In this document: in pieces, positions 1 to 8,398 of the stretch
Position numbering within the stretch: the first letter of the stretch is position 1
Layout of the letters: each line of letters starts with the position of its first letter
NCBI RefSeq assembly: GCF_025506335.1
Contig: NZ_JANZYO010000007.1
Span: 124,001 to 188,000, forward strand
Direction: 5' to 3'
Length of the DNA stretch: 64,000 nt
Origin: Mumia quercus
GTDB lineage: Bacteria; Actinomycetota; Actinomycetes; Propionibacteriales; Nocardioidaceae
The notes under the pieces: model-generated
Databases searched by the model: none
What the model was told of the DNA's origin: nothing
What the model saw: only the letters and a program-made list of their open reading frames with translations
Position numbers and translations under genes: made by a program

Positions 1-291
1 ATCGCCGAGCGGACGTTCACGCCGGACGTCTCGTACACCGATCCCCAGGCGGCGGTGAACGGCCGCGACGCCCTGTCGGACCTCGTCGGTGCCGTCCACC
101 AGCAGATGCCCGGGATGCGCTTCAGCCCGGGCGACCTCGTCGACGGGCACCACGACCTCCTGCGGTTCACCTGGAACCTCGGGCCTGACGATGCTCCGGA
201 CCTCATCATCGGCGCGGACGTCGCCGTGCTGTCCCCCGAGGGCCGGATGCGTCACATCGCGGGCTTCCTCGACCGCGTGCCGCAGGCCTGA
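1..291 (+). CDS. SnoaL/NTF2-like protein, 3' fragment
   Basis: The reading frame is open from the first base, so the 5' end lies outside the window; 96 codons plus the stop are visible. The visible part has a FTPDVSYTDP-type strand followed by 'GRDAL' and a C-terminal run of strands ending in 'RMRHIAGFLDRVP', the pattern of SnoaL-like polyketide-cyclase/NTF2-fold proteins, where a conical barrel binds a small hydrophobic ligand. An internal GTG at 55 could be read as a start, but the upstream codons fit the fold, so I treat it as a truncated gene. Substrate is unknown. Confidence 0.6.
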   Translation: MAERTFTPDVSYTDPQAAVNGRDALSDLVGAVHQQMPGMRFSPGDLVDGHHDLLRFTWNLGPDDAPDLIIGADVAVLSPEGRMRHIAGFLDRVPQA

Positions 292-350
292 CCAGGCAGG
301 ACTTACCCCCAGCCCTCTCCCGCCGTAGCCTGGCGGGAGGGGGTGAGGTC

Positions 351-551
351 ATGCACGCGACAGTCGGAGAACGGATCCGGTTCCACGGGCGTACGGTCGG
401 CGCGCCCGACCATGACGGCGAGATCGTGACCGTACGGGGACAGGACGGAGAGCCGCCGTACGTCGTGCGGTTCGACGACGGGCACGAGGCGCTCGTCTAC
501 CCGGGGGCGGACTGCGAGATCGTCCGCGGCGAGGGGTCGACCGGCGGCTGA
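351..551 (+). CDS. DUF1918 domain small protein
   Basis: A 66-residue protein whose core reads 'GERIRFHGRTVG...DGEIVTVRGQDGEPPYVVRFDDGHEALVYPGADCEIV', the SH3-like beta-barrel pattern of DUF1918, an actinobacterial family of unknown function often found as stress-associated small proteins. The ATG follows a strong purine-rich ribosome binding site (GGAGG at about 337), so this gene is leadered. Its last 55 bp overlap the 3' end of the convergent membrane-protein gene on the other strand. Function cannot be given beyond the family name. Confidence 0.8.
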   Translation: MHATVGERIRFHGRTVGAPDHDGEIVTVRGQDGEPPYVVRFDDGHEALVYPGADCEIVRGEGSTGG

Positions 552-889
552 GGCGAGACCCACTGCTTCACGGCCGGCGAGGTCACGCAGAGCAGCACGA
601 CGACCCACATCGTCAACCCGGCGAGGATGCTGCTGTCGTCGCTGCTGCCCGCGCCGCCGTCGAGCACGTAGGAAGCCCAGCCGTATCCCGCGAGCACCGC
701 GAAGAACGCGGCCACGAACGCGACGACCACGCGGGCCCAGCGCACGCCGAGCACGGCGAGCGCGAGGAGGATCAGCGGGAGCACGGCCCCCTCCATCTGA
801 CCGGCCTGCTGTCCGACGGCGAGGGTGGCGCCCGCGGCGATCAGGAAGAGGCGCCGAGTGTCCAGCGGCATCCTGCGAGGGCTCTTCAT
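497..889 (-). CDS. Small hypothetical membrane protein
   Basis: 130 residues with a basic N-terminus (MKSPRRMPLDTRR) and about four hydrophobic segments (residues about 14-30, 35-50, 52-72 and 88-105), followed by a polar, proline-rich tail. I do not recognise a family. Support for it being real: a TAGTCT motif at 896-901 read on the minus strand ends 6 nt before the ATG, the same leaderless arrangement seen across this window. It converges on and overlaps the DUF1918 gene by 55 bp, which weakens confidence in the last codons of one of the two genes. Confidence 0.55.
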   Translation of the reverse strand: MKSPRRMPLDTRRLFLIAAGATLAVGQQAGQMEGAVLPLILLALAVLGVRWARVVVAFVAAFFAVLAGYGWASYVLDGGAGSSDDSSILAGLTMWVVVLLCVTSPAVKQWVSPQPPVDPSPRTISQSAPG

Positions 890-919
890 GGGCGGAGACT
901 AGCGCAGGGCGAGGCCGCG

Positions 920-1255
920 TCAGGCGCTTCGCGGGGCGTACATGAGGAGGGCGACGCCGGCCAGGCACACCAAGGCGCCGGTCACGTCCCACCGGTCCGG
1001 ACGGAACCCGTCGACGACCATCCCCCACACCAGCGAGCCGGCGACGAACACTCCCCCGTACGCCGCGAGGATGCGGCCGAAGTTCGCGTCCGGCTGCAGC
1101 GTGGCCACGAAGCCGTACGCGCCGAGCGCGAGGACGCCGGCCCCGACCCACACCCAGCCGCGGTGCTCGCGCACGCCTTGCCACACCAGCCACGCGCCGC
1201 CGATCTCGAGGAACGCGGCGACGCCGAAGAGCAGGATCGAACGCGTGACGGTCAT
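920..1255 (-). CDS. YnfA/UPF0060 family membrane protein
   Basis: 111 residues forming four transmembrane helices with the family's '[41 protein letters not shown]' opening half and a '[34 protein letters not shown]' second half. Length agrees with the usual 105-110 residues. UPF0060 proteins are small multidrug resistance-like inner-membrane proteins; transport activity has been suggested but the substrate here is unknown. The start MTVTRS was chosen over an upstream in-frame start because the preceding 32 codons show no homology-like character and would place a polar Cys/Pro-rich tail before the first helix. Confidence 0.85.
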   Translation of the reverse strand: MTVTRSILLFGVAAFLEIGGAWLVWQGVREHRGWVWVGAGVLALGAYGFVATLQPDANFGRILAAYGGVFVAGSLVWGMVVDGFRPDRWDVTGALVCLAGVALLMYAPRSA

Positions 1256-1342
1256 GGGACATTGTTGCCGCTCGGGCACGAAGACGACGCACGGGCATGG
1301 GGAGGTGGGACAGCGCGCACGCCCGCGTGGCAGCATCGTCTC

Positions 1343-1831
1343 GTGCGACACGACTCATCCCCTGGCGTCGGTGTTCCCCGTCCGGCCGTTCCTCCGCTCT
1401 GCTCGACCGCCCTCACGCTCGCGGGCGCCGGTGCCGGGCGCACGGCCGTCGTGATCGGGTGCGCCAACGGCGCCGAGACGACCGCGCTGCTGGCCCTCGG
1501 CTGGACGGTCATCGGCATCGACGAGGACCCGGACGTCCACGAGAAGCTGCATGCCCTCACCGACGAGGCGTCACGTGAGCGGCTGACGTCCGTCGTCGGC
1601 AGCGCCGCGGGCCAGGACCGCCTCCCCGAGGCCGACCTCGTCCTCACCCGGAGCGCGCTGCTCGGCGAGCACGCGACGTCGCTGTGGCCGCGGATCGTCG
1701 AGGCGCTGCGGCCGGGCGGGATCCTCGCCGCGCGTCTCACCGAGGCGACGGCGCGGCGGCTGCGCGGGTGGGAGCTGCTGAGCGAGCGCTACACCGGCGC
1801 CACGCTCGAGGTCGTGGCCCGCCGCCCCTGA
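1343..1831 (+). CDS. Small class I SAM-dependent methyltransferase-like protein
   Basis: 162 residues. A Rossmann-type motif I ('[20 protein letters not shown]') is followed by an acidic strand end ('VIGIDED') suited to binding the ribose of S-adenosylmethionine, and '[12 protein letters not shown]' resembles the post-II strand. The protein is shorter than typical methyltransferases and motif I has Cys-Ala-Asn where GxGxG is usual, so it may bind SAM without being a full enzyme. Start taken at GTG 1343, divergent from the YnfA-type gene, because the N-terminal segment before the fold is then short. No partner or substrate is suggested by the neighbours. Confidence 0.6.
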   Translation: MRHDSSPGVGVPRPAVPPLCSTALTLAGAGAGRTAVVIGCANGAETTALLALGWTVIGIDEDPDVHEKLHALTDEASRERLTSVVGSAAGQDRLPEADLVLTRSALLGEHATSLWPRIVEALRPGGILAARLTEATARRLRGWELLSERYTGATLEVVARRP

Positions 1832-1887
1832 GCGTGCACGGCGGCCACGACGGGCGGTGTCGCCGCCGTCGTGAGTAGATTTCCCGT

Positions 1888-2535
1888 ATGGACATCACGC
1901 GCTTCGGTCACGCTGCCCTTCTCGTCGAGTCCGGCCCCCACCGGGTGCTGATCGACCCCGGGACCTTCAGCCGGGACGAGGCGTTCGACCTGACCGATCT
2001 CGACGCGATCGTCGTGACCCACCAGCACCCCGATCACGTCGACCCTGCCCGGATCGAGCGGCTGCTCGCCAAGAACCCGTCCGCTCGCCTGCTCGCCGAG
2101 CCACAGACCGTCTCGGCGCTCGACGGGCTCGGCGTCTGGGAGGCCACGGCCGCCGACGTGACCGTCGAGCTCGGCCCGTCGATGACGCTGACCGGCGTCG
2201 GGTTCGTCCATGCGGTGATCCACCCGGACATGCCGAGGATCGGCAACGTCGGTGTCCTGATCGAGGCCGAGGACCTCCGCCTCTTCCACCCCGGCGACTC
2301 GTACGCCACGGTCCCCCCACGGGTCGACGTGCTCGCGGTGCCGCTGAGCGCGCCGTGGGCGAAGGTGAGCGAGACGGTCGACTTCGTCCGCGCCGTCAGC
2401 CCGCGGGTCGTCTTCCCGATCCACGACTGCACGGTCTCCGAGCTGGCGTACCAGGTCTACTGGGGACGGGTCGCCGAGATGGGTGGCGCCGACGAGCCGC
2501 TTCTCCTCGGCCAGGACGGGAAGACGACGGTGTGA
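1888..2535 (+). CDS. MBL-fold metallo-hydrolase (UlaG-like)
   Basis: 215 residues of the metallo-beta-lactamase superfamily. The metal-binding motif HQHPDH is at residues 45-50, with 'FHPGDS' and a terminal 'FPIHDC' histidine completing the di-metal site. It lacks extra domains, so it belongs with the short UlaG-like hydrolases, whose substrates include lactones and phosphodiesters; none can be assigned here. A TAGATT motif (1876-1881) ends 6 nt before the ATG, indicating a leaderless transcript. The next gene starts 1 nt after its stop and is likely co-transcribed. Confidence 0.82.
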   Translation: MDITRFGHAALLVESGPHRVLIDPGTFSRDEAFDLTDLDAIVVTHQHPDHVDPARIERLLAKNPSARLLAEPQTVSALDGLGVWEATAADVTVELGPSMTLTGVGFVHAVIHPDMPRIGNVGVLIEAEDLRLFHPGDSYATVPPRVDVLAVPLSAPWAKVSETVDFVRAVSPRVVFPIHDCTVSELAYQVYWGRVAEMGGADEPLLLGQDGKTTV

Positions 2536-2536
2536 G

Positions 2537-3247
2537 ATGACCGCGGGCGCGCACGGTCGTCGGGACCGCTCCGGGGACGAGGACCTCGGCGGCCGCCTCA
2601 ACCAGCTGCGCGCCGGCGTCCTGGGCGCGAACGACGGCATCGTGTCGACCGCCGGCATCGTCATCGGCATGGCGGCCGCGACCACGCGGGTACCGGTCAT
2701 CCTCGCCGCAGGGCTGGCGGGTCTGGCAGCAGGCGCCCTGTCGATGGCCTCCGGCGAGTACGTGTCGGTGAGCACGCAGCGTGACACGGAGCGGGCGCTG
2801 CTGGAGGCCGAGCGCGAGCAGCTGGCCCGCGACCCCGACGCCGCCCTGGACGAGCTGACGCACGAGTATGTCGGCAAGGGCCTCAGCGAGAGCCTCGCCC
2901 GTCAGGTGGCGACCGAGCTCAGTGCCGGCGACGCGCTCGCGGCGCACGCGGACGCCGAGCTGCACCTCGATCCTGACGAGCTCACCAACCCGTGGCAGGC
3001 GGCGTTCGCGTCGATCGTGTCCTTCACGATCGGCGGGATGCTTCCCCTCCTCGCCATCATCTTGTGCCCCGTCGAGGTGCGGATCCCGGTGACGTTCGGT
3101 GCGGTCGTCCTGGCGCTCGTCCTCACGGGGTGGGTCAGCGCCCGTCTCGGCCACGCCCCACCGGGCCGCGCGACCGTCCGGACGGTGATCGGGGGCGCGC
3201 TCGCGATGGTGACGACCTACGTCCTCGGTCGGGCCTTCAACGTCTGA
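2537..3247 (+). CDS. VIT1/CCC1 family metal transporter
   Basis: 236 residues. The N-terminal segment 'LRAGVLGANDGIVSTAGIVIGMAAA' is the signature first helix of vacuolar iron transporter/nodulin-21 (VIT1/CCC1) proteins, followed by 'GALSMASGEYVSVSTQRDTERA' with the acidic cytoplasmic helical region and three C-terminal membrane helices. Family members move Fe2+ or Mn2+. The start MTAGAHG was chosen because it follows the upstream gene's stop at once; the longer in-frame extension lies inside that gene. It converges on the deaminase gene with only 3 bp between them. Confidence 0.88.
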   Translation: MTAGAHGRRDRSGDEDLGGRLNQLRAGVLGANDGIVSTAGIVIGMAAATTRVPVILAAGLAGLAAGALSMASGEYVSVSTQRDTERALLEAEREQLARDPDAALDELTHEYVGKGLSESLARQVATELSAGDALAAHADAELHLDPDELTNPWQAAFASIVSFTIGGMLPLLAIILCPVEVRIPVTFGAVVLALVLTGWVSARLGHAPPGRATVRTVIGGALAMVTTYVLGRAFNV

Positions 3248-3250
3248 CGC

Positions 3251-4312
3251 TCACGACTCGAGCAACAGCTCCGCGACGACCTCGTCGATCTCGTCGCGGA
3301 CCGCCAGCTTGACGTCGTCGGGCGCGAAGGACGCGTCGACGGCCGCGCGGGCGAGGTCGGCCAGGTCGGCCAGGCTGAGGCCGAAGGCGTCGTGCGCCAG
3401 CTGGTATTCGTGCTCGAGCGTCGTGTCGAACATCCCCGGGTCGTCGCTGTTGAGCGTCACCAGCACCCCGGCGTCGCGCAGCACGGGGAACGGGTGCTCC
3501 TCCAGCGACGCGACAGCGCCCGTGCAGAGGTTGGAGGTGGGCGCGATCTCCAGTGGGATCTGACGCTCGACGAGCTCCGCCACGAGCGCAGGGTCGTCCG
3601 CGGCGCGGATCCCGTGGCCGATCCGGACCGCGCCGAGGGCGTCGAGTGCGTCCCGTACGGTCTGCGGGCCGGTCGTCTCCCCCGCGTGCGGGACGCTCTT
3701 CAGACCGAGCGCCCGTGCCCGCGCGAAGACCTCCGCGAACTGGGGCCGCTCCACCCCGATCTCGGGACCGCCCAGACCGAACCCGACCGACCCCTCCGGC
3801 GCGTATCGCTCGACCCAGTCGATGGTCCGCTCCCCCGACGGCAGGCCGAGCTCGCCGGGGATGTCGTAGATCCACCCCAGCACGACGCCCTCCGTACGAG
3901 CGCGTGCGCGGCCGCGGGTCAACGCCTCCGCGAGCTCGTCCGGTGCGATCCCCATGAGCAGCTGGCTGTCCGGCGTGACGGTGAGCTCCGCGTACCGGAT
4001 GTTCTGCGCGGCCATGTCGGCCCCCACACCCGCCACGAGGTCCTCCACGTCCTGCGGGGTCGTGACGAGCTGGTTGGTCTGGATGTAGACCTCGATGAAG
4101 TGCGCGAAGTCGCGGAATCGGTAGAAGTCGCGCAACGTGGACTCGTCGACCGGAACCCCGACCTCGGGGTGACGTCGCGCGAGCCCGAGCACCGTCTCGA
4201 CGGAGGCGGCGCCGAGCAGGTGGACGTGCAGCTCTGCCTTGGGAAGGGCGTGCACGAAGGGATCGACCGGGCGCCCGCGCTCGGTCACCGACACGGCGGA
4301 GGGGTTGCTCAT
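3251..4312 (-). CDS. Adenosine deaminase family protein
   Basis: 353 residues of a TIM-barrel amidohydrolase. Zinc ligands and catalytic residues are recognisable: HxH in 'AELHVHLLGA' near residue 28, 'HAGE' (third His and the proton-shuttling Glu), 'RIGHGIRA', and 'LNSDDPGMF' with the paired aspartates. The usual 'HLDG' is 'HLLG' here. Likely reaction is hydrolytic deamination of adenosine in purine salvage, but adenine- or aminofutalosine-type deaminases share these motifs. Start at ATG 4312 rather than an upstream GTG/ATG, since family proteins begin close to the 'LPKAELHVH' strand. Confidence 0.85.
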   Translation of the reverse strand: MSNPSAVSVTERGRPVDPFVHALPKAELHVHLLGAASVETVLGLARRHPEVGVPVDESTLRDFYRFRDFAHFIEVYIQTNQLVTTPQDVEDLVAGVGADMAAQNIRYAELTVTPDSQLLMGIAPDELAEALTRGRARARTEGVVLGWIYDIPGELGLPSGERTIDWVERYAPEGSVGFGLGGPEIGVERPQFAEVFARARALGLKSVPHAGETTGPQTVRDALDALGAVRIGHGIRAADDPALVAELVERQIPLEIAPTSNLCTGAVASLEEHPFPVLRDAGVLVTLNSDDPGMFDTTLEHEYQLAHDAFGLSLADLADLARAAVDASFAPDDVKLAVRDEIDEVVAELLLES

Positions 4313-4402
4313 CGCGCCATTGAACCACCCCGTACGGTGGGTGCGGGTGTCTGCGCTCGGGTCCGGCACTCGCGTGACGTGACACGCGGAACACTTCGAC
4401 CT

Positions 4403-4433
4403 TTGACGATTTATCTCAGATATGAGATACGGT
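4403..4433 (+). promoter_or_regulatory. Promoter with palindromic operator for HTH-MurA gene
   Basis: A TTGACG -35 (4403-4408) and a TACGGT -10 (4428-4433) are separated by 19 bp. The spacer holds the inverted repeat TATCTCA-GATA-TGAGATA (4412-4429), with perfect 7-bp arms. The -10 ends 7 nt before the ATG, so the mRNA is probably leaderless. A dimeric repressor bound here would block RNA polymerase. The encoded protein itself carries an XRE DNA-binding domain, so autoregulation is a natural hypothesis. Confidence 0.6.
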
Positions 4434-4440
4434 GGAGCCC

Positions 4441-5970
4441 ATGACTGACGACTACCTGACCCGGATCGGGAACCTCATCCGCGACGCGCGGAAGCATCGC
4501 GGCCTGACCCAGGCGGAGCTCGCTCAGCTCCTCAAGACCAGCCAGAGTGCGGTGAACCGCATCGAGCAGGGCCAGCAGAACCTCACCCTCGAGATGCTCG
4601 CCCGCATCGGCGCCGCACTCGACTCGGAGTTCGTGGCCCTCGGCACCTCCGGCCCGAGCCACCTGCGCGTCGGCGGCGAGACCAAGCTCTCCGGCTCGAT
4701 CGACGTCAAGTCCTCCAAGAACGCCGGCGTCGCCCTGCTGTGCGCGGCGCTGCTCAACGAGGGCCGGACCACGCTGCGCAAGGTCGCCCGGATCGAGGAG
4801 GTCAACCGGCTCCTCGAGGTGCTGGAGTCCATCGGCTTCAAGACCACGTGGATCGGTGACGAGGGCGACCTCGAGCTGGTGCCCCCGGCCACCCTCGACC
4901 TCTCGTCGATCGACGCCGAGGCCGCGCGTCGTACGCGCAGCATCATCATGTTCCTCGGCCCGCTCATGCACCGCGAGCAGACCTTCGAGATCCCGTACGC
5001 CGGCGGCTGCGACCTCGGCACCCGTACGGTCGAGCCGCACATGACGGCCCTGCGGCCCTTCGGGCTCGAGGTGAAGGCCACCGAGGGCAGCTACCACGCA
5101 ACCGTGGACTCGTCGGTCTCCCCCGAGCGGCCGATCGTGCTGACCGAGCGCGGCGACACCGTGACCGAGAACGCGCTGCTGGCGGCCGCCCGCTACGACG
5201 GCGTGACCGTGATCCGCAACGCCAGCCCCAACTACATGGTCCAGGACCTCTGCTTCTTCCTGGAGCGCCTCGGGGTCGAGATCGAGGGCATCGGCACCAC
5301 CACCCTTCGCGTCACGGGACGCTCGCGGATCAACGTGGACGTCGAGTACGCGCCGAGCGAGGACCCGATCGAGGCGATGAGCCTCATCACCGCCGCGATC
5401 GTCACCGAGTCCCAGATCACCGTGCGCCGCGTCCCGATCGAGTTCATGGAGATCGAGCTCGCGCTGCTCGAGGAGATGGGCTTCACCTACGACCGCAGCG
5501 CCGAGTACCTCGCCGAGAACGGCCACACGCGCCTCGTCGACATCACGACGCACCCGTCGGTGCTGCACGCGCCGATCGACAAGATCCACCCGATGCCGTT
5601 CCCGGGCCTCAACATCGACAACCTGCCGTTCTTCGCCGTCATCGCGGCGACGGCGTCCGGGACCACGCTGCTGCACGACTGGGTCTACGAGAACCGCGCG
5701 ATCTACCTCACCGAGCTCAACAAGCTGGGCGCCAACGTCAAGCTCCTCGACCCGCACCGCGTGCTCATCGAGGGGCCGACGCGCTGGCGCGCCACCGAGC
5801 TGGTCTGCCCGCCGGCGCTGCGGCCCGCCGTCGTGATCCTCATCGCGATGCTGGCCGCAAAGGGCACCTCGGTGCTGCGCAGCGTCTACGTCATCAACCG
5901 CGGCTACGAGGACCTCGCCGCGCGCCTGAACGCGCTGGGCGCGGAGATCGAGACCTTCCGCGACATCTGA
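4441..5970 (+). CDS. murA: XRE-domain/UDP-GlcNAc 1-carboxyvinyltransferase (MurA-like) fusion
   Basis: 509 residues. Residues about 1-65 form an XRE/Cro helix-turn-helix ('GLTQAELAQLLKTSQSAVNRIEQG'); the remainder is an EPSP-synthase-fold enzyme aligning with MurA, which transfers enolpyruvate from PEP to UDP-GlcNAc in the first committed peptidoglycan step. Key residues are kept: the Lys-Asn pair in 'SSKNAG', the PEP-binding Cys in 'AGGCDLGTRTVEPH', an Asp in 'GLNIDNLPFF' and the Arg in 'PALRPAVV'. A catalytically competent domain is therefore expected. Similar fusions exist in other actinobacteria, usually beside a conventional murA elsewhere; whether it serves peptidoglycan synthesis, regulation or both is not shown by sequence. 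Confidence 0.88.
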   Translation: MTDDYLTRIGNLIRDARKHRGLTQAELAQLLKTSQSAVNRIEQGQQNLTLEMLARIGAALDSEFVALGTSGPSHLRVGGETKLSGSIDVKSSKNAGVALLCAALLNEGRTTLRKVARIEEVNRLLEVLESIGFKTTWIGDEGDLELVPPATLDLSSIDAEAARRTRSIIMFLGPLMHREQTFEIPYAGGCDLGTRTVEPHMTALRPFGLEVKATEGSYHATVDSSVSPERPIVLTERGDTVTENALLAAARYDGVTVIRNASPNYMVQDLCFFLERLGVEIEGIGTTTLRVTGRSRINVDVEYAPSEDPIEAMSLITAAIVTESQITVRRVPIEFMEIELALLEEMGFTYDRSAEYLAENGHTRLVDITTHPSVLHAPIDKIHPMPFPGLNIDNLPFFAVIAATASGTTLLHDWVYENRAIYLTELNKLGANVKLLDPHRVLIEGPTRWRATELVCPPALRPAVVILIAMLAAKGTSVLRSVYVINRGYEDLAARLNALGAEIETFRDI

Positions 5971-5989
5971 GCCAGACCCGCGCCGCGTT

Positions 5990-6036
5990 GGTGCGTGGGT
6001 GGTCACGGCGCCGCGCCCGGTGACCACTCACGCACC
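5990..6036 (+). terminator. Long hairpin after HTH-MurA gene
   Basis: GGTGCGTGGGTGGTCAC (5990-6006) pairs with 6020-6036 over 17 positions with a single G-T wobble, leaving a 13-nt loop. It begins 19 bp after the stop codon. There is no T-run, as is common for high-G+C terminators, so its activity is inferred from the stem and position only. Confidence 0.6.
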
Positions 6037-6085
6037 GATGCGCGAAGCGCTCCGCGGGTGAACCCCGGAGCGGCATACTGGCCCA

Positions 6086-6877
6086 GTGACCGACCAGGTG
6101 CCGCCGTTCCTCGCCTCGCCGACGCCGGTGGCGTACGCGCACCGAGGCGGCGCGCACTACGGCCCCAACCACGGCATCGAGAACTCCCTCGCCGCCTTCG
6201 AGAACGCCGTCAGGCTCGGCTACCGCTACCTCGAGACGGACGCACGGACGTCTGCGGACGGCACGGTCTTCGCCTTCCACGACACCTCGCTCGACCGTAC
6301 GACCGACCGGCGGGGCGTCCTCGCCAAGCTCCCCGCGCGTGAGGTGCAGCGCGCCCGCATCGGCGGCCGCGAGCCCATCCCCCTGCTCAGCGAGATGCTG
6401 GCCGCGTTCCCCGACGCGTACGTCAACATCGACGTGAAGGAGGCGGCCGCGGTCACGCCGACCCTCGAGGCGATCGCACGGGCCGGTGCAGAGGACCGGG
6501 TGTGCCTGGCGTCCTTCTCCCACCGCCGCCTCGCCAAGATCCGCGCGGTCGCGCCGCACCTGCCCACCTCGGCGTCCCCGCCCGAGATCGCCCGCGTGCT
6601 GGCCCGACCCTGGCGCGTCTTGCCGCGGCTGCGCGCCGGCGGCGTCAGCTGCGTCCAGGTCCCGACACGGCGCGGCTGGCTCGAGATCGTGACACCCCGG
6701 TTCGTCCGCACCGCCCACGACCTGGGCCTCGCGGTCCACGTGTGGACCATCGACGACGCCGACGAGATGCACCGTCTCCTCGACCTCGGGGTGGACGGCC
6801 TCATGAGTGACCGCATCGACGTCCTGCGTGACGTCCTGACCGCACGCGGCCAATGGACCGGAGGAGCTCCGAGATGA
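6086..6877 (+). CDS. Glycerophosphodiester phosphodiesterase (GDPD family)
   Basis: 263 residues of the GDPD TIM-barrel family. Visible motifs: 'AHRGG' near residue 18 (catalytic His), 'ENSLAAFENAV' with a metal-ligand Glu, 'LETDARTSADGTVFAFHD' (Glu/Asp ligands and second catalytic His), 'VNIDVKE', and 'VWTIDD' close to the C-terminus. Such enzymes release an alcohol and glycerol-3-phosphate from glycerophosphodiesters, feeding phospholipid turnover. No signal peptide, so cytoplasmic. The GTG start has a CATACT box 6 nt upstream (6074-6079). Its stop overlaps the next gene's ATG (ATGA), implying translational coupling to the MFS transporter. Confidence 0.87.
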   Translation: MTDQVPPFLASPTPVAYAHRGGAHYGPNHGIENSLAAFENAVRLGYRYLETDARTSADGTVFAFHDTSLDRTTDRRGVLAKLPAREVQRARIGGREPIPLLSEMLAAFPDAYVNIDVKEAAAVTPTLEAIARAGAEDRVCLASFSHRRLAKIRAVAPHLPTSASPPEIARVLARPWRVLPRLRAGGVSCVQVPTRRGWLEIVTPRFVRTAHDLGLAVHVWTIDDADEMHRLLDLGVDGLMSDRIDVLRDVLTARGQWTGGAPR

Positions 6878-8268
6878 CCCTCGCCAACCCTGCCGACGGC
6901 GCCGGCACGGCGGTCGACCGCCGCCGCGAGCAGCGCGCCTGGTACTGGTACGACTGGGCCAACTCGGCGTACATCACGAGCGTCGGGACCGTCCTGATCG
7001 GCCCGTACCTCACGTCCGTCGCCGAGCGGGACGCCTGCGGGAGGGTCGGGACGGCGGACAACCCGTGCCACGCCGACGTCGACCTCTTCGGGCTCGGGCT
7101 CTCGGCGGGCTCGCTCGTCTTCTACGTCGTCACGTTCGCGACCCTTCTGTCGGCCCTGATCCTCCCGGTCGTCGGCGCCGTGGCCGACCGCGTCGCCTCG
7201 AAGCGTCGCCTCATGGCGCGGTTCGCCTGGACGGGCGCGGCGGCCGCGTGCGCGATGTTCTTCGTGACCGGCAGCAACTGGGAGCTGGGCGCGGCGCTGC
7301 TCGTCGTCGCCAACCTGTGCATGGGGGCGTCGCTGACGGTCTACGACGCGATCCTGGTCGACGTCGCGACCCCGGACGAGCGCGACCGCGTCTCGTCGCG
7401 GGGTTGGGCCTTCGGCTACCTCGGCGGCGGCACCCTCCTCGTCCTCAACCTCGGTCTCGTGCTCGGCGCGGGCGACGCCATCGGCACCGACACGGCCGTC
7501 CGGATCAGCCTGCTGTCGGCCGGTCTGTGGTGGGGCGGGTTCACGATCCGCGCCTACAAGGGGCTGCGGGACCACCCCCCGGCGCCCCTCCCCGACGGCC
7601 TCGAGCGTACGGAGGGCGCGCTCGTCCGCCGGAGCTTCGGGCAGCTGTGGACCACGCTCAAGCACCTGAAGAACTATCCCCAGACGATGCTGTTCCTGAT
7701 CGCCTACCTCTTCTACAACGACGGCATCCAGACCGTCATCTACTCGGCGTCGATCTTCGGCCAGAAGGAGCTCGGCTTCTCGGCGGAGGTGCTCATCGCC
7801 ACGATCCTCCTCGTCCAGTTCGTCGCGATCGCCGGAGCCCTGTCGTTCGGCGCCATCGCTCAGCGCGTGGGTGCGCGGCGCACGATCATGGGCGGCCTGG
7901 TCGTCTGGATGGGGATCGTCTCGGCCGGCTACGTCATGCCGAAGGGTGAGGTCGTCCCGTTCCTCGTGCTGGCCACCGGCATCGGGATCGTGATGGGGGG
8001 AACACAAGCCCTCTCACGGTCGTTGTTCTCGCAGATGATCCCCCGCGGGCGGGAGGCTGAGTACTTCTCGCTGTACCAAGCTGCCGAGCGCGGCACCAGC
8101 TGGCTCGGTACCCTGGTCTTCGGTCTGGTGCACCAGCTGACCGGCTCGTACCGACCGGCGATCTTCGCGCTGATCGCGTTCTTCGCCGTCGGACTTGTCC
8201 TCCTGGTGCGCCTGGACGCAAGACGTGCGATCACGGACGCGGGGCGCGAGGTGCCCCGCACCGTCTGA
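6874..8268 (+). CDS. MFS transporter (UMF1/Atg22-like)
   Basis: 464 residues with about twelve membrane helices. The opening 'RAWYWYDWANSAYITSV' and following 'LPVVGAVADRVASKRR' are diagnostic for the UMF1 group of MFS proteins, related to fungal Atg22 vacuolar exporters. A long cytoplasmic segment (around residues 230-265) separates the two halves. The ATG overlaps the GDPD stop codon and has GAGGAG at 6861-6866. Co-transcription with the phosphodiesterase suggests export or import of a phospholipid-turnover product, but this is inference. Confidence 0.85.
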   Translation: MTLANPADGAGTAVDRRREQRAWYWYDWANSAYITSVGTVLIGPYLTSVAERDACGRVGTADNPCHADVDLFGLGLSAGSLVFYVVTFATLLSALILPVVGAVADRVASKRRLMARFAWTGAAAACAMFFVTGSNWELGAALLVVANLCMGASLTVYDAILVDVATPDERDRVSSRGWAFGYLGGGTLLVLNLGLVLGAGDAIGTDTAVRISLLSAGLWWGGFTIRAYKGLRDHPPAPLPDGLERTEGALVRRSFGQLWTTLKHLKNYPQTMLFLIAYLFYNDGIQTVIYSASIFGQKELGFSAEVLIATILLVQFVAIAGALSFGAIAQRVGARRTIMGGLVVWMGIVSAGYVMPKGEVVPFLVLATGIGIVMGGTQALSRSLFSQMIPRGREAEYFSLYQAAERGTSWLGTLVFGLVHQLTGSYRPAIFALIAFFAVGLVLLVRLDARRAITDAGREVPRTV

Positions 8269-8302
8269 GGCAGCGTGGCGTAGAACACGCTTTGCTCTCA
8301 GG

Positions 8303-8328
8303 GGAATCTCACAAGCCCCCGATACGTT
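8303..8328 (+). promoter_or_regulatory. SigR/SigH-type promoter upstream of rbpA
   Basis: GGAAT (8303-8307) and GTT (8326-8328) are spaced by exactly 18 bp, matching the GGAAT-N18-GTT consensus known for Streptomyces SigR and mycobacterial SigH promoters. In Streptomyces coelicolor rbpA belongs to the SigR disulfide-stress regulon, so the match is in the expected place. The predicted mRNA leader would be about 60 nt. Confidence 0.7.
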
Positions 8329-8398
8329 GGACAGGGCGTACGGAAACGGACAGACGTGGCCGTACGCATCGGACGATAATGAAGTCGGGAGGGCAGTG

